Shown: positions 47,647 through 59,345 of the stretch, piece by piece
How the letters are laid out: every line of letters begins with the position of its first letter
How positions within the stretch are numbered: position 1 is the first letter of the stretch
Source: Acanthornis magna
Lineage: Eukaryota; Chordata; Aves; Passeriformes; Acanthizidae
DNA: 64,000 nucleotides
NCBI GenBank assembly: GCA_036785705.1
Contig: JAWUZG010000032.1
Location: 13,162,001-13,226,000, forward strand
Direction of reading: 5' to 3'
The notes under the pieces: model-generated
What the model saw: only the letters and a program-made list of their open reading frames with translations
The model's database searches: none
Told to the model about the DNA's origin: nothing
Program-made: the position numbers and the translations under genes

Positions 47647-50391
47647 CAGCTGCTTATAATGTTATGTTCAGCAATTTCTCATTGCATTCTCTAGATTTCC
47701 ATCTCCCCTCAGTCAGCCTAACCCCTAGCCCGGACCTAGTCAAGAGCCCAGTCATTTGCCTACAGACATAACACCATCTTTGTATCAAGTTAATCAGCAA
47801 ATATTTTAAATCACCCATATAATAGTCAAATCACTGTTAAAGCCAATCCCTGAGGTTTCCTTCCTGACATGAACAGCATGAACGCTAATTGACAATTTCA
47901 TTTTGAAATCTTTGTTTAGCGAGTTTCTACACCAGTATTTTGTGTATGTGCAAAACTGTGCATTTTTTAAAATTCCAGCAGAAACTGCAATCAGGCAACA
48001 CAATGAAGCTGAGGTAAAAGGGTTCTCATTATTTTATTGATTGAATATGCCCATCAATATGGGAAAAAAGTTTATTTTCCAAGCCCAGTCACAAACCATG
48101 CATCCAATCCATAACTGAAGAAATGCCATGGGACAAGATCCACTGATATACAAAAACAAAACAAAAAATTTACACATAAATCTCAAAGTAGTCAGTAGTG
48201 ACAAATAAGTAGTATGTACTGGAAATGTAACACCTAGGAGGGTTGGGAATATTAGACATCTGGTGATTACTTTTGCTGCCCAAAATCTTAGGAGTTGTTA
48301 TTTACTCAGTACTTTCAGAACAACTTCTCAGTCACTGAGGTGACTGCCGTCTAGAATGTTTGTTTGCTTCTCCTCATGGACATCCACAGGTTGTAGCAAC
48401 GTATTGGGAGCCAGGAATAGTCTAGATACTCTCAGTAAATGGTGCCAATGAAACACTCAGCAGAGCTTTCTCCAAATGCACTTTCCACCAAATCCAGCTA
48501 CACTGAATGTCTGTCAACAGTTGTAACCAGAGACCTACCATTTTTTTCTTTTTGATCAACCCTTCATATCACAGACATTGAACCTCAAATACCAAATTGA
48601 GAAGATGGGCTAGTGGCTGCCAAATTTTCAACCAGAGGAAGAAGTTCTTTCTCTTATATCTATCGCAGAAAACACCATAGTGTTGTGTAAAGATTTCACC
48701 GACCTTTGAAAAATACTTCGTGACTCATCTGTACCTTTGCTACATTTAGATTTGCAAGGCCATTATCCAAGCTGATACGAAATCTTACCATATGATGAGG
48801 TATTTAAAATAATGAAACAAGATTCCCCTGATAGTAACATTACAAAAGACTGGTTTCTCTCTCCTTTTGTTTGTCATCCAGTCTAGTACTTGTTTTTGCA
48901 ATTCATAATTCGCTTCTTTCAAAGTGGAATTACCTTTAGATGGAAACTCAGTTCAGATACTTCTTAAATTCCCTATCTATTGATGACATTATATTGAATA
49001 AAATGAGAACCATAAACATTTATAAGCAAGCAAAGAATGGTACTACAATCTGGAAACCATACACGTTTTATATTTTGTTGAAGAATACTATATGGAGATT
49101 CCTTAATTTTTTCTATGAGTATTACAGCCCTTCTTTCTCTGACTCTTTTTTCTCATGCTTGTTTTTTTCCCCCAAAGACCTATCCCATCTTCTTTCTCCT
49201 ATTCATTTTGGTTTTGCCAGGAATCTACATGGCATCCAGATTTCTTGCCACAGCTACAGAAATTAAATGACAGCTTCTTACAGCATTATTCACTTACTAG
49301 AACAATATGACTTTCTTCTCCTTTGATCCCATCAGAACTCCTGCTAATAAAATAATCCATCTCTGTGTCCCTCGAGTGAAGATAGATGCAGAGCAGATTC
49401 ATGCAGCTTGTGCTGTTTCTTAACATTTTCACTAGGTTTGGATTCTGGTGGAACATAAGAGCACCAGCACAAAAAATACACTAAACCCACAAAAAATCTG
49501 TATATGCAAGGAGAAGTAAGGCAATGCTTAAAAAATATCATGTCACTTCGCCTTAGCTGAAAGTAAGAATTGCTCTTAGTAGAGAAACACAGGGACCTCC
49601 ATGGGATCATCCATTACATTCTAAGATGGGTGTTTGGACTGAATTTCCTTGTTGAAATATTTTTGTTGAGTGTAGAATGAGCTTGTATCACTAGATTAGA
49701 TGAGATACAATTGTGTGAAATCTAGACAAATAAAGAAGAATGAAATAAATTTAAATGAGAAGCCAGTGTGGGTATATTCTTATCAGTACATCATGTGTAA
49801 TGTCTACGGCAAGCTAATGATTAGCAACTTATCAAATTAGTAAGGCATAAATATACAGTTTATAAAGTGCTATCAATCTTGAAAATATAATAAGCATAAT
49901 ATTGAATGTACTGTAAGCATCAGAAGCTTTGTAAAGCTGCAAAGAACACACAAATGTACAGCCAGAATGCAAGCCAAGAGGCCGAACTGTTCTACTTAGT
50001 GCGCTTGTATTACTATAATCCAAAAAGAACGGCACAGCTCAGAGAAGGAGCTGCTTTTAGCAGCCTTAGGCACACTGCAGATATGGGATCGGCTTATGAA
50101 GTATCCCTCGGAGGAAAAGGTACAGGGGAGACGTAATCTTAAGGAGCTGCTCAGGACACACAGCCCCGCCATTCCGTTACAGCTAAATGAAGCTTCAAAC
50201 GATAACCGGCTACGGCCAAAAGAGGAAAGCATTTACAGACACACGATTCACGCAAGCTCGCGGTACCCCATTCACCGATGGGTAACCCGGAGCGGGCCGC
50301 GGCCGCCCCAGCGCGCCTGCGCAGCCTCCCCGCCCGCTCGGGCCCTCAAGGCGCTAGGACCCGCGGCCACAGCGGCCGGCGCAGCCACCGG

Positions 50392-50503
50392 CCAATGGGC
50401 GGGCGGGCCGCCGGTGTTTCCCTCCCGCAGCCAATCAGCGCTCGCTTCCTCCCGCCTCCCGACCAATGGGAAGGGCGCTCTTGGGGCGTCGGTCACATTC
50501 AAA
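50392..50503 (+). promoter_or_regulatory. Three CCAAT boxes followed by a CHR-like element
   Basis: CCAAT at 50392-50396, 50431-50435 and 50463-50467, then TTCAAA at 50498-50503, which is TTTGAA (the CHR core) on the opposite strand. Spacings are 39, 32 and 35 bases. Multiple CCAAT boxes about 32 bases apart upstream of a CHR are the known signature of G2/M genes bound by NF-Y and the DREAM/MMB complexes, which suits a mitotic checkpoint kinase. The extended minus-strand context GGTTTGAATG matches well-known CHR sites. Assignment is by pattern only. Confidence 0.7.
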
Positions 50504-50504
50504 C

Positions 50505-50570
50505 CGGGGGCAGCGCGCGAACGCGCTCGGTCGGAGCCGCGTCCCGGCCCCGCGGCGGCGGCGGCTTCGG
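50505..50570 (+). other. TTK: TTK exon 1, non-coding (predicted)
   Basis: A donor GGCTTCG-GTGAGG is found at 50569/50570, just downstream of the CHR element, and the first ATG of TTK lies in the next exon directly after its acceptor. A short untranslated first exon is therefore inferred. Its start is uncertain; I place it just after the CHR. Confidence 0.5.
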
Positions 50571-53500
50571 TGAGGGCCCACAGGCCGGGGAGGATAGCGG
50601 GGGTGAAGGGACCGGGCTGGGGAGCAGCGGGGATGAGGGAGGAAGGGTGGGTGGGTGAGGGGGCCGGGGGGGTGCTGGTCGGCGATGAGGCCGCAGAGGC
50701 GCTGGGCCTTGCTCGGCACCCCCGGGGCTGCGGCTCCGCTTGGCTTCCGCCCCTGAGGGCAAGGAAACCTGGTTGCGTCTCCTCATCGCCCTCGCCGCCT
50801 CATGGTCTTTGTTTATGCCACATTGCCTCACATGCTCCTGCTATTCAGTTCTCTTTTACTTAGCCCTCTCTTGCATCTTCGAGTCTCTTCTGTGCCTTAC
50901 GTTAGAATTTAATAAATTTCTATTTATTTTCTTCGCTAGTGCTGCTATTTTTATTTTAAATCGACGGCACTTTTCCTTAGTGCTGGGAGTTTTTGTTTTC
51001 CTTTTAAGAAAACTCTGATGTAGGGTTTAGGACTTGTAAACAAAATCAAAGAAATATTGTGCACTTGCATAGGATATATTTTTTAAAGCCTGTGTAGATG
51101 CTTCAGGTGTTATTTGATCCGCCCTCTATAGAGGACTTAAAGTTCTTCATAGTATCTTGACATTAGCAGATGCTTTAATCAGGCAATAGGAACAGACCTA
51201 AACAAATATTAAAGATAACAGTGTACCTACAATGGTGTGGACATACAAGGAAAATATAGGTAACAGGATAATGTTAATTCCTTTTACTAGATTGATCATA
51301 TAGTAAAAGGTGGATTTATCCACTCGGTGGATAAAAGCCAGGTAAACTCTTGGGCACTTGTTTAAAATTCTTACTGCACTCTACAGCTCTTTGGGTAGTC
51401 AAAAGCAAAGTATCAGATTCCAGGAATAGGAACAGTGTACCTTTTTGTTCAGTAGGTAAAAAGTGTTTTCATACTTTCTTAAAATTTGATTTTGAGGAAA
51501 AACTGCATCTGGCTTCATGTGGAAACAGAACAAGTAGGGTAATATAGCAGATACAGAATGTCAAGTCTGTATGGCATTCCTACTTTTTATTTTCAGTGAG
51601 TATTTTTGGGTGTGTTACACTTGGAATCTTATGGCCTCACTGTACTAACACTTTATCCATTTGCTGCTCTTCAATGTCTGTCCTTTGGTACCTTATTTAG
51701 TGGGTCTGTATGAGGGGTTGAAGTTACTTCAACTACTACACTTTATTTAGAGATATTTCTGTATCTTCTTGATCTTTGCCTTATGTGTTCTCCCTGTTTC
51801 TAACGTCCAATGGTGTAGGCATTTCTAGATCTCAGGTATGCTGCAGTTCCTCAGTGCCTATGTAACAGCATGTGGCTGTTTTAGGTCTTTGCTGTTGTCA
51901 GATTTTGAAAATATATGTTCCAGAGAAATTCGTGGCAAGTGATTTCTTTAAGAGAAATTATGCAGCAGATTAGAAAAAAATGAATCTCTGAATACTTGCT
52001 TATGGTTGAACATTGACATGAGTAGGAAAATTACTGGTAAATCATGACAATATGTAGGTGAATATGCCCTTAGTGTACTTTTTAGTCTCTAAATGTCACA
52101 GCAAGCTGACACATTTGGAAGTGCTTATCCTCATTCAAAAAGTAGTCTTTAAGGTTTTTTTTCTCTTTTTTAATTACTAACTAGGAATAGTTTTATTGAT
52201 TTTAATGAAAACTGTATTTCTGGGATGACATGAAGATTAGGCAAGCTTACAGGGTAAGCTTTCAATGTTTAACTGATCATTTTTTGATGCACAGGAACTT
52301 CTTCAGGATGGAGAACTACATTTCTTGCCTTTGGGTTCTTGGGATCATCTGAGGTAGTCTGACCCTCATCCACCTCACCTTTTTGACAAGGCATATCCAT
52401 TCTTCAGGAGAGTTTTTCTCCATAACACATTGAACCTTAAGCAGTTAAGCAGCATACCAGAAAGGTAAGTTTGATGTGTATTGTTGAGACTTAAAATCAA
52501 ATCTATAACAAAATTTATTTTTCTTTTTGTCTACTGCATTTGGGAAGTTATCACTGCAGAAGAATAATGAACTTTTGACATTGGTGAGGAAAATTCAAAG
52601 ACTGTGTTTAAGAAATCTGGAATCCACCTGGGAATTCTTAGCAGTTACAGTTGTAATGAGATATTGGGGTACTATTTAATATGAGGTAAATTTCTTTTGG
52701 TTGTCTTGGTGCTTCAGTTTCTGGAGAAGCTGACTTCATCCATACTTTAAGGGAATGGGTACAGTTCAAGAACAGATCTCAATGGATATTTTCACCCATA
52801 AAGAGGAGATCTGGAGTATCTGATTTCCTGTAGCCCCTTCTACTGTATTTTTAACAGGCAAAACTGCAATGTGTACCAAAATTTTCTCTATGAAGTAAAT
52901 AAGTATCATCTGTAGAATGGCACATGAACAGTCTTTGCAATAGTAATCACCTATGTAATTTTTAGCAGCATGATCCCCAAAAGATGGGACAGTTTACAGA
53001 CCTTTGAGAACAGCCTAAATTGACTCTTAGGGAATAGATACTAAATAGATATTAAAGCAAATTCCAAACAAGCATTGAAATTAAAATTTATTCAGTGTAC
53101 AGTTTTGAAGGTAAATGAAAGGAAGGAGGGTTCCTTTTTTTGTCTCTGTTCAGTGAAACAAAAATCGTATTTCAAATAGCACTGATTTAGCGTAGTCTTT
53201 AGCTTTCATAGGTTTTTGGGCTTTTCTATGTGTAGGTCTTGTTTGAAGCTATTTGAGTGTCTCTCCAGACCCTTAAGGTGCGAAGGCCTCTTCGTAGTGG
53301 TAGTGTAGATGGTGCTTTTGCTAAACAAAGTCTTGGAATTTACAGAGTGAAATTGTGTTTAGAACCTACAAAGCAACACTTCTGTGTAGACAAGAGCAGG
53401 CTTGATATTCTTAGTGGGCTTTTTCTAGTTCAGGATGGACATGCTTACTTTTGCCTTGAAGGCAAGCTCTCGTAAGGATGTTAATCTTTCTGATTTGTGA

Positions 53501-54662
53501 TCTCTGCTTGGGGAAACCTGGGAGTCTGGTGCTTTTAAAGAAATGCCAACTTCTAGCGACTAATGCTCTAAAAATTAATTGTGAGACTTTGAGAGTGGTG
53601 CTTGGTGTATTTTTTAGATAGTGGGGTTAAAGGTAGATAAGCTTCATTCCATTAAATTCTTTCTCCATCAATAACTCACCTAAAAATAGATCTAATGTTT
53701 CTGAGCCCTCCAGCAACTTTTTGTTGACTTGTTATACCCAAGTACAAAAAGAAAAAAGACCAACAACTCACTGTAAAATTAGTCTTTGTTTGAACCTATT
53801 TTATCTGTCTGAAGTACATTACTTTCCCTGTTTCTGGGCCCAACTTCACAGTAATTAGGAAGTCAAATCCCCTGAATATGCCCTAAATTCACCACAGTTT
53901 TAAATAAAATTCTCATGTTCATTAGATGCATGGGCATTGATGTGGGAAAAGCTGTTTATTGTAGGCAAAAAAGGAAGAAATAATTTGTTTTTTTCACTTC
54001 ATTTTAACAATCTGCTCAGATTGCCTAGATTCGTATCTCTCAGCTATATACGTGTTATATTTCAGCTGACAATAACTGTTAGAGCACTGAGGATTTGACA
54101 TAAGTTTCTTATAAAGGCTTTGAATCTCTAAATCTCCTTTTAGAAACTTAAAAATAGGTGTCACTTGTCTTTGTCAGTACTCCTATGAACAGAGGAGAAT
54201 GTGAATTCTTTTCTGCTTAGCCCACCGTGAAAACTAATTGCTATAACCCGTGGCAAAGAGTTTGGATTAACATTGTGTGCTAAACTAAAGCCAGCCTAAT
54301 TATGAGTTCAGAATGTGATTTAATGCAATAGACTGGAAGCTATTTCAGGCAATGCATCTTGCTCCCCATTTTATTCAAATGCTGGATGTACCTTATTGGA
54401 AAGGGCTACTGTGAAGCACGGATTAGGATTTGGCTGGATCAGTCAAGTACCAATTCTTTTTATTAGTCAAAGTTGTCTTCTGTGAAGAAGTTTACTGGTA
54501 TAACTACATTGACAAAGGCTTAATAGAGTATTTGTTACATAATGTGGTTGAGTGTGAAGCTGTAAATGATACATGAGAGGCTTTCCCATGGAAATTCCAA
54601 TCAAAGTGAGCTACAACAGGGTTCTTCAGTAACTTCACTGTTTTTTAACCTTGTGCCTGCAG
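50571..54662 (+). other. TTK: TTK intron 1
   Basis: The first part is the tail of the CpG island; the rest is AT-rich. I recognise no repeats or further exons. A small coding-like ORF at 53257-53475 has no recognised content. Confidence 0.6.
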
Positions 54663-54807
54663 ATGGAGGAGACAGACCTAAGTGAAAGAGGATTGCCACA
54701 CATAACATCAATCATGAATAGAGTTAGGAACTTGAAAAACAAATACAGAAGTGAAGATAATATCACAGATGAGTTTAACTGTACTAAAATCTCAGCTGAT
54801 ACAACAG
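54663..54807 (+). CDS. TTK: TTK coding exon 2 (start codon, N-terminal segment)
   Basis: TTK (MPS1) is the dual-specificity kinase that starts the spindle assembly checkpoint at unattached kinetochores. The exon begins with the ATG immediately after the acceptor CTTGTGCCTGCAG. An upstream in-frame ATG at 54651 lies in the intron and was not chosen. It encodes 48 residues plus one base: METD-type start ([10 protein letters not shown]), then [12 protein letters not shown] and ISADTT, which align with the human N-terminal extension (human IMNKVRDIKNKF and ISADTT). It ends ACAACAG-GTATTT in phase 1. Intron 1 before it (50571-54662) is about 4.1 kb. Confidence 0.93.
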
Positions 54808-55082
54808 GTATTTGGTTTCGTTATTCTAATGTTGCTTATGCAAAAGTTCTTAACCTACACTGAGTGAAAGAACCATTAACTGAAAGAAATTCAAATTTAG
54901 TGTTTCTTCAATATTAATGATCACAAAGTGAATTTCATCTCTCCTTATTTCTTAGCTGTGTTGCTCTATTCTTGTTTAGAAAATGGTCAGTAACTGTCTT
55001 TCATGAAGGCTTATAAAAAGTGTTTTCTTCGGTACATGTTTGCTGCTGTTTTAATCAGTCTCCTTTTTTGTTTTTCTGTCAG

Positions 55083-55308
55083 ATAACTCTGGAACTGTTA
55101 ATCAAATAATGATGACAAGAAATAATCCAGAAGATTGGCTATGTTTTTTGCTTACATTAGAGAAAAAGGGTGTTCCTCAGATGGATGTTAGCCTACTAAA
55201 TAGACTCATTGGTCGTTACAGTCAAGCGGTGACTGCATTACCTGCAGAAAAGCATAGCCAAGATGAGAGCTATGCTCGCATCCTTGTGAGATTTGCTGAG
55301 TTGAAAGC
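55083..55308 (+). CDS. TTK: TTK coding exon 3 (start of the TPR-like domain)
   Basis: The acceptor TTTTTCTGTCAG precedes the exon, and the split Asp codon joins exon 2 in phase. It encodes [42 protein letters not shown] and VRFAELKA, all closely matching the human protein. This is the first part of the TPR-like domain that helps recruit the kinase to the kinetochore (NDC80 complex). It ends AAAGC-GTAAGT, phase 2. Length is 226 bases. Confidence 0.95.
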
Positions 55309-57334
55309 GTAAGTATAAATTTTCAATATGAGAAGTTAGCATTCTGTGTTTGAATTATGATGAGAATACCTTGTTTTGTTAGTGTTTTCTGCAACAAGTT
55401 ATCCTTTTGAGTGTGGATGTTTTCATTCTGGTTCCTTGAAGGTAAGTAGCTTTCGTTAGTCATGTTATCTGCTGTCTCCACAGCACTTGCATTTTTTGTA
55501 CATGCTAATAAACATGATTGTTTAGAGTTGATTGTTTTAGAGATGTTAACACACTTGTCTTTGATGGAGAGCTGTATTTAAACAATGTAGCAATCTAACA
55601 ATTAGTTGAGCAGGGGATCTTCCGGTGAATATAGCTAGTCTTTGTCTTATATGTTCTTCCTCCATTTGACTTTCTGGCATATGGTTTCATCTTGCAGTGT
55701 GATAAATGTCTACTTCTCTGTACTGTCATTTGTATGGATCTTGCTGCATCACTGTTACTAAAAGCATACAGTGGAAATAATCTGTTGAATCTCCTGTTGA
55801 GAAACAAACAGGAGTGAATAATGATCTGCTTGTGAATCTTCAGTATCTTGAAGAGGGAAGATGTTATTGTGTAACTGGAGTAAAGAATCTCTTCCAGAAA
55901 AGTTTAAAGATGCATTGCAAGTTGGCATTCTCATTCAAAGGTTACTTGCTTTTCTTCAGAGCAGAAACTGTGCAACAAAAGCTTCTGGATTGTAGTTTCT
56001 GGAAATTCTTTTCCAGAAATTAATAAGTCACATCTGTTATCTCATTGTAGGAGAGTTTAAGTTTGAAAGATTTTTTCCTACCTCCCTAATCACTTGGACC
56101 TATTTTCACTTAATCTTTAGGATATGGTTTGAAAGGTGGATACTTTTAAGAGGTGTACAAGATCTGTGCTCAGTATTCTGTGTAATGTATTGTAGAAAGG
56201 AAAACGAGAGGTACTGTCAGTAGCTTGTTAATGCATTAATAGTATGAATAGTTCTAGTTGTGGTGTCTCACTGAAATGTCTTTAGTTGTTTCACTGCTGC
56301 AGCTTCTAGGGACCTTCTTGGGAGATTAGTCTGTCTTGTTTCACTATTAAAATGCACTCTACCGCTGCACTAAAATACCTTCTACTTTAGCAGCCAGTAT
56401 TACTGTAGAATCTACCTATCTCACTGGGTAGCTCAGATTTTTTTTGTTTTGTTTTCTGCTGCATATTTTTTAATTGGCAAATATCATCAGTCATATGTTT
56501 CTTGACTTGCCTAATGAAAATTTCTTTTAAATAGTTGAGCAACCCACTCCAAACCCCTTTTAAAAAATGTACCCACCAAAATCTGGTATAGCATCAATTC
56601 CAATTGTACTTCACTATAAGCATCTCCCTAAATGATGATTCCTCATTTGGAAATTACTTTCAGATACTAGCTTATTCTTAAGCATTTATTATAAGCTAAT
56701 ACTTCCACTGTCCAGAGTGACTTATGGTATCAGTTATTTATATGAAACTACATTTATGAACTACGTGTGTAGTCACACCAGCAATGAAATTGCTTTTGGC
56801 CGATTGGACCTAAAAACCAACAATGTCGATTGTCTGTAGTTTTTGGAGATTAGTGTTAAGTTAATCAGTGACTACTTATTTGGATCTTTTGTGTTTGGCA
56901 CATTTACTTATTGCTCATAACTTTTTCTCATTGCTCATAGTTTTTTTTTGTGTTTGAAATTTCCCTGGTGTTCCACACTTCTCTGCTCCTGGCTGTCAGT
57001 TTGTCTAGTACTATGTATTTTGTCTCTGGTTTTAGCTTCTGTTGAAGAAAATCTTCTCATCTCATGACTTCGTAGAGTACTTCTGGTTTATTTTTGTAGC
57101 TATTGCAGGTAAAGTAATACTGATACTGCTAGTTAAGAGCCACTAATTGGTGTTCTGATGATACTGCCTTTGGTGGGAAAAGAAATGTGCTTATCAGTAG
57201 AATTGTTTGCTGTTGTCCCAAATGTTCCACCTAAACAAGGTGAAAAAGCAAGTCAGCATCACAAACTTCAGAAGGAGTGGCAATGGCTTGAGACTTTGCT
57301 ATCTACTGCCATCAACACTGTTTTGTTCTGATTG

Positions 57335-58050
57335 GAGAATCATAGAATGTTAAGTGGTTGGAATGGATCTTAAAGATCATCTAGTCCCAGCCCCTCCTGC
57401 CATAGGCAGGGACACCTCCCACTAGACCATGTTGTTCAAGGCCTTTTCCAGCCTGGCCTTGATTGCTTTCAGGGTTGGGGCATCCACAACCTCCCTGGGC
57501 AATCTGTTCCAGTGTCTCACCACCCTCACAGTAAAGAATTTCTTCTACCTCTAATATGTAGCCTAAATTTCCCCTCTGTTTGTACCCATTATTCCTAGTT
57601 CTGCCACTAGAGTTCCTCACAATAAGTACTTTGCAGCTTCCCTGTAGGCCCCCTTCAGATACTGGAAGGTTGCTATGAGGTCTCCATGTGACCTTCTGTT
57701 CTGCAGGCTGAACAGCCCTAACTTTCCTGGCCTGTTCTCAAAGGAGAGGTGGTCCAGCTGCCCAATCACCTTTGTGGCCCTTGTCTGGACTTGTGCCAAC
57801 AGGTCCCTGTCCTTAGGTTGGGGGTCCCAGAGCTCAATGCAGTGGTTCAGATGGGCTCTCCCAAGGGCAAAGTAGCAGAATCACCTGCTCTAACCTGCTG
57901 GCCACGCAATGCAGCCCAGGATTTTGTTGGCTTTCTGGGCTGTGAGTGCACACTGCTGGCTTATGTTGACTTTTTGATTAACCCTCACCCTCAAGGCTTT
58001 CTCCTCAAGCCTGCTCGTAATCACCTCTCTGCCAACCTCTAGGTGAGAAG
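57335..58050 (-). mobile_element. CR1 LINE in TTK intron 3, antisense
   Basis: The reverse CR1 starts at its 3' end (GAGAATCATAGAATGTTAAG). It runs through the C-terminal ORF2 region (minus-strand QTRATKVIGQLDHLSFENR and KLGLFSLQNRRSHGDLIATF) and fades near 58050. At about 715 bases it is the longest CR1 copy in the right half. It lies between TTK exons 3 and 4 and does not disturb splice sites. Confidence 0.93.
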
Positions 58051-59238
58051 CTGGATTCTTCCATTGTTGGCACTGGATCTTTTTTGTCCTGGTGTCTTCT
58101 TTAGCTGCAGTCTGGCTGTGTCAATACCTTTTGACCTATTATGATACCAAGGTTGTTTGAAGAACCCTTGAGTGTGCCTTGAAATAGTCAAAGACAAGCA
58201 ATGCTTCTATGTCTGATTATCTGTATTGTACATTAACAATGCCAAGCCTGCTCTCATGGAATGCTTCTGGCTATAGCACAGTGCCACCAAGCGTGTGGCA
58301 CTTGGTGCCTATTGCTAGTGCTAGGTCTTGTGTGTGTTACTATCCAAGCTGTTGCTGCTTTCTACAGGAACTTAAATTTTAATAAACTCTTTGAAAGTGA
58401 ACGTAATTCATATTACATCCTAATTTCTCTTGTTCAGACTTTGCCTGCAGATGGATTATTCTGTGCATGTCCTATTGTTTTGGATAATCAGAGTTCAGTA
58501 AACCTACTTGACTCTAGTAACATGCCTAAACTATGAGAAACTTCTTTCATTCAAAATTCCACAGAATTCTACTGAAAATATGTTCTCTTTACTTTTCCAT
58601 ATTGTCTTTTTCTGTACTTTTATTTTGAGCCACGATCATAAATCTTTCACTCTTCCCACTTCTAAGTGGTTCCTTTGCTTACCTGTTGGGCCAAGGGGGA
58701 GCTTTGGAAAGAATTCCTTTATCTCTTGATAATGGATGTTGCTGGTAAAAGTGTTCAGCTCCCTTTTTTTTTTTTTAATGTCCATTGAAATGTAACATTA
58801 ATGTATTATTTCATAGTAATGTAGATTTAGGCATTTTGTGTCTTGACTGGTATTTACTTAGGCTGTAGTTCCTCTAGAATATTTAAATGTTGGTGTGTTG
58901 TGTGCAAGCATTATCCTACTTAGCAATGTACGGCTGAATGTAAAACTAGGATTAAAATTTGCCAAAAGTAAATGAACTACGATGTGTGAAATAGCTTAAG
59001 GATTGTGTCTTTTTTGAGTATTGGAAATGTTCAGCTTGATATCTTTCAATTACCAGAATTTTAATATTCTTTACTTATTTGTAGTTCACTGATTGCTCTA
59101 AGAAAGAGGAAAGTCTTTAGCCTGTAGGTAGATTGCCTCTTTCAAAATTGTCTAAAGGCTTCGTCCAGCACATGGAACTTCATCCTTGTTTTCTGAGGCT
59201 CTTCACCTTGTGTAACTATGAATATTCTCTTTTTATAG

Positions 59239-59345
59239 TCTTCAAGATCCAGAGGAGGCACGGGACCAATTTCATCTGGCCAGACTGAACTGCAAGAAAT
59301 TTGCTTTTGTGCATGTGGCTTTTGCACAGTTTGAGCTATCACAAG
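59239..59345 (+). CDS. TTK: TTK coding exon 4 (TPR-like domain)
   Basis: The acceptor TCTCTTTTTATAG precedes the exon. Joined to exon 3 it reads [20 protein letters not shown] and [15 protein letters not shown], the conserved helices of the TPR-like domain. It ends TCACAAG-GTGTGT in phase 1. There is no ATG-initiated ORF over it on the plus strand because it is a short internal exon. The intron before it (55309-59238) holds a CR1 in reverse. Confidence 0.95.

Larger units (their letters stand above)
46776..49899. other. Intergenic upstream of TTK; one unidentified coding-like block
   Basis: AT-rich with no confirmed gene. It contains a probable CR1-like relic (47085-47165) and a coding-like minus-strand block (47347-47646), listed separately. 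The rest, including a 108-codon plus-strand ORF at 48940-49266, has no recognisable content. Confidence 0.5.
50260..50770. promoter_or_regulatory. CpG island and promoter of TTK
   Basis: An abrupt GC- and CpG-rich block upstream of and into TTK intron 1. It contains three CCAAT boxes and a CHR-like element (listed separately), and several GGGCGG-type motifs (for example GGGCGGGCGGG at about 50398-50407). No TATA box is visible, as expected for a cell-cycle CpG promoter. ORFs of up to 255 codons here are composition artefacts. Confidence 0.85.

Noticed and set aside
50096..50863. 255-codon plus-strand ORF at the TTK promoter
   Set aside because: It spans the CpG island, the predicted exon 1 and its donor; the composition is that of GC-rich non-coding DNA, and TTK begins in a later exon.
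54651..54662. Upstream in-frame ATG (MCLQ) before the TTK start
   Set aside because: It lies before the acceptor CTGCAG, in intron 1; the ATG at 54663 starts a protein aligned with human TTK residue 1.
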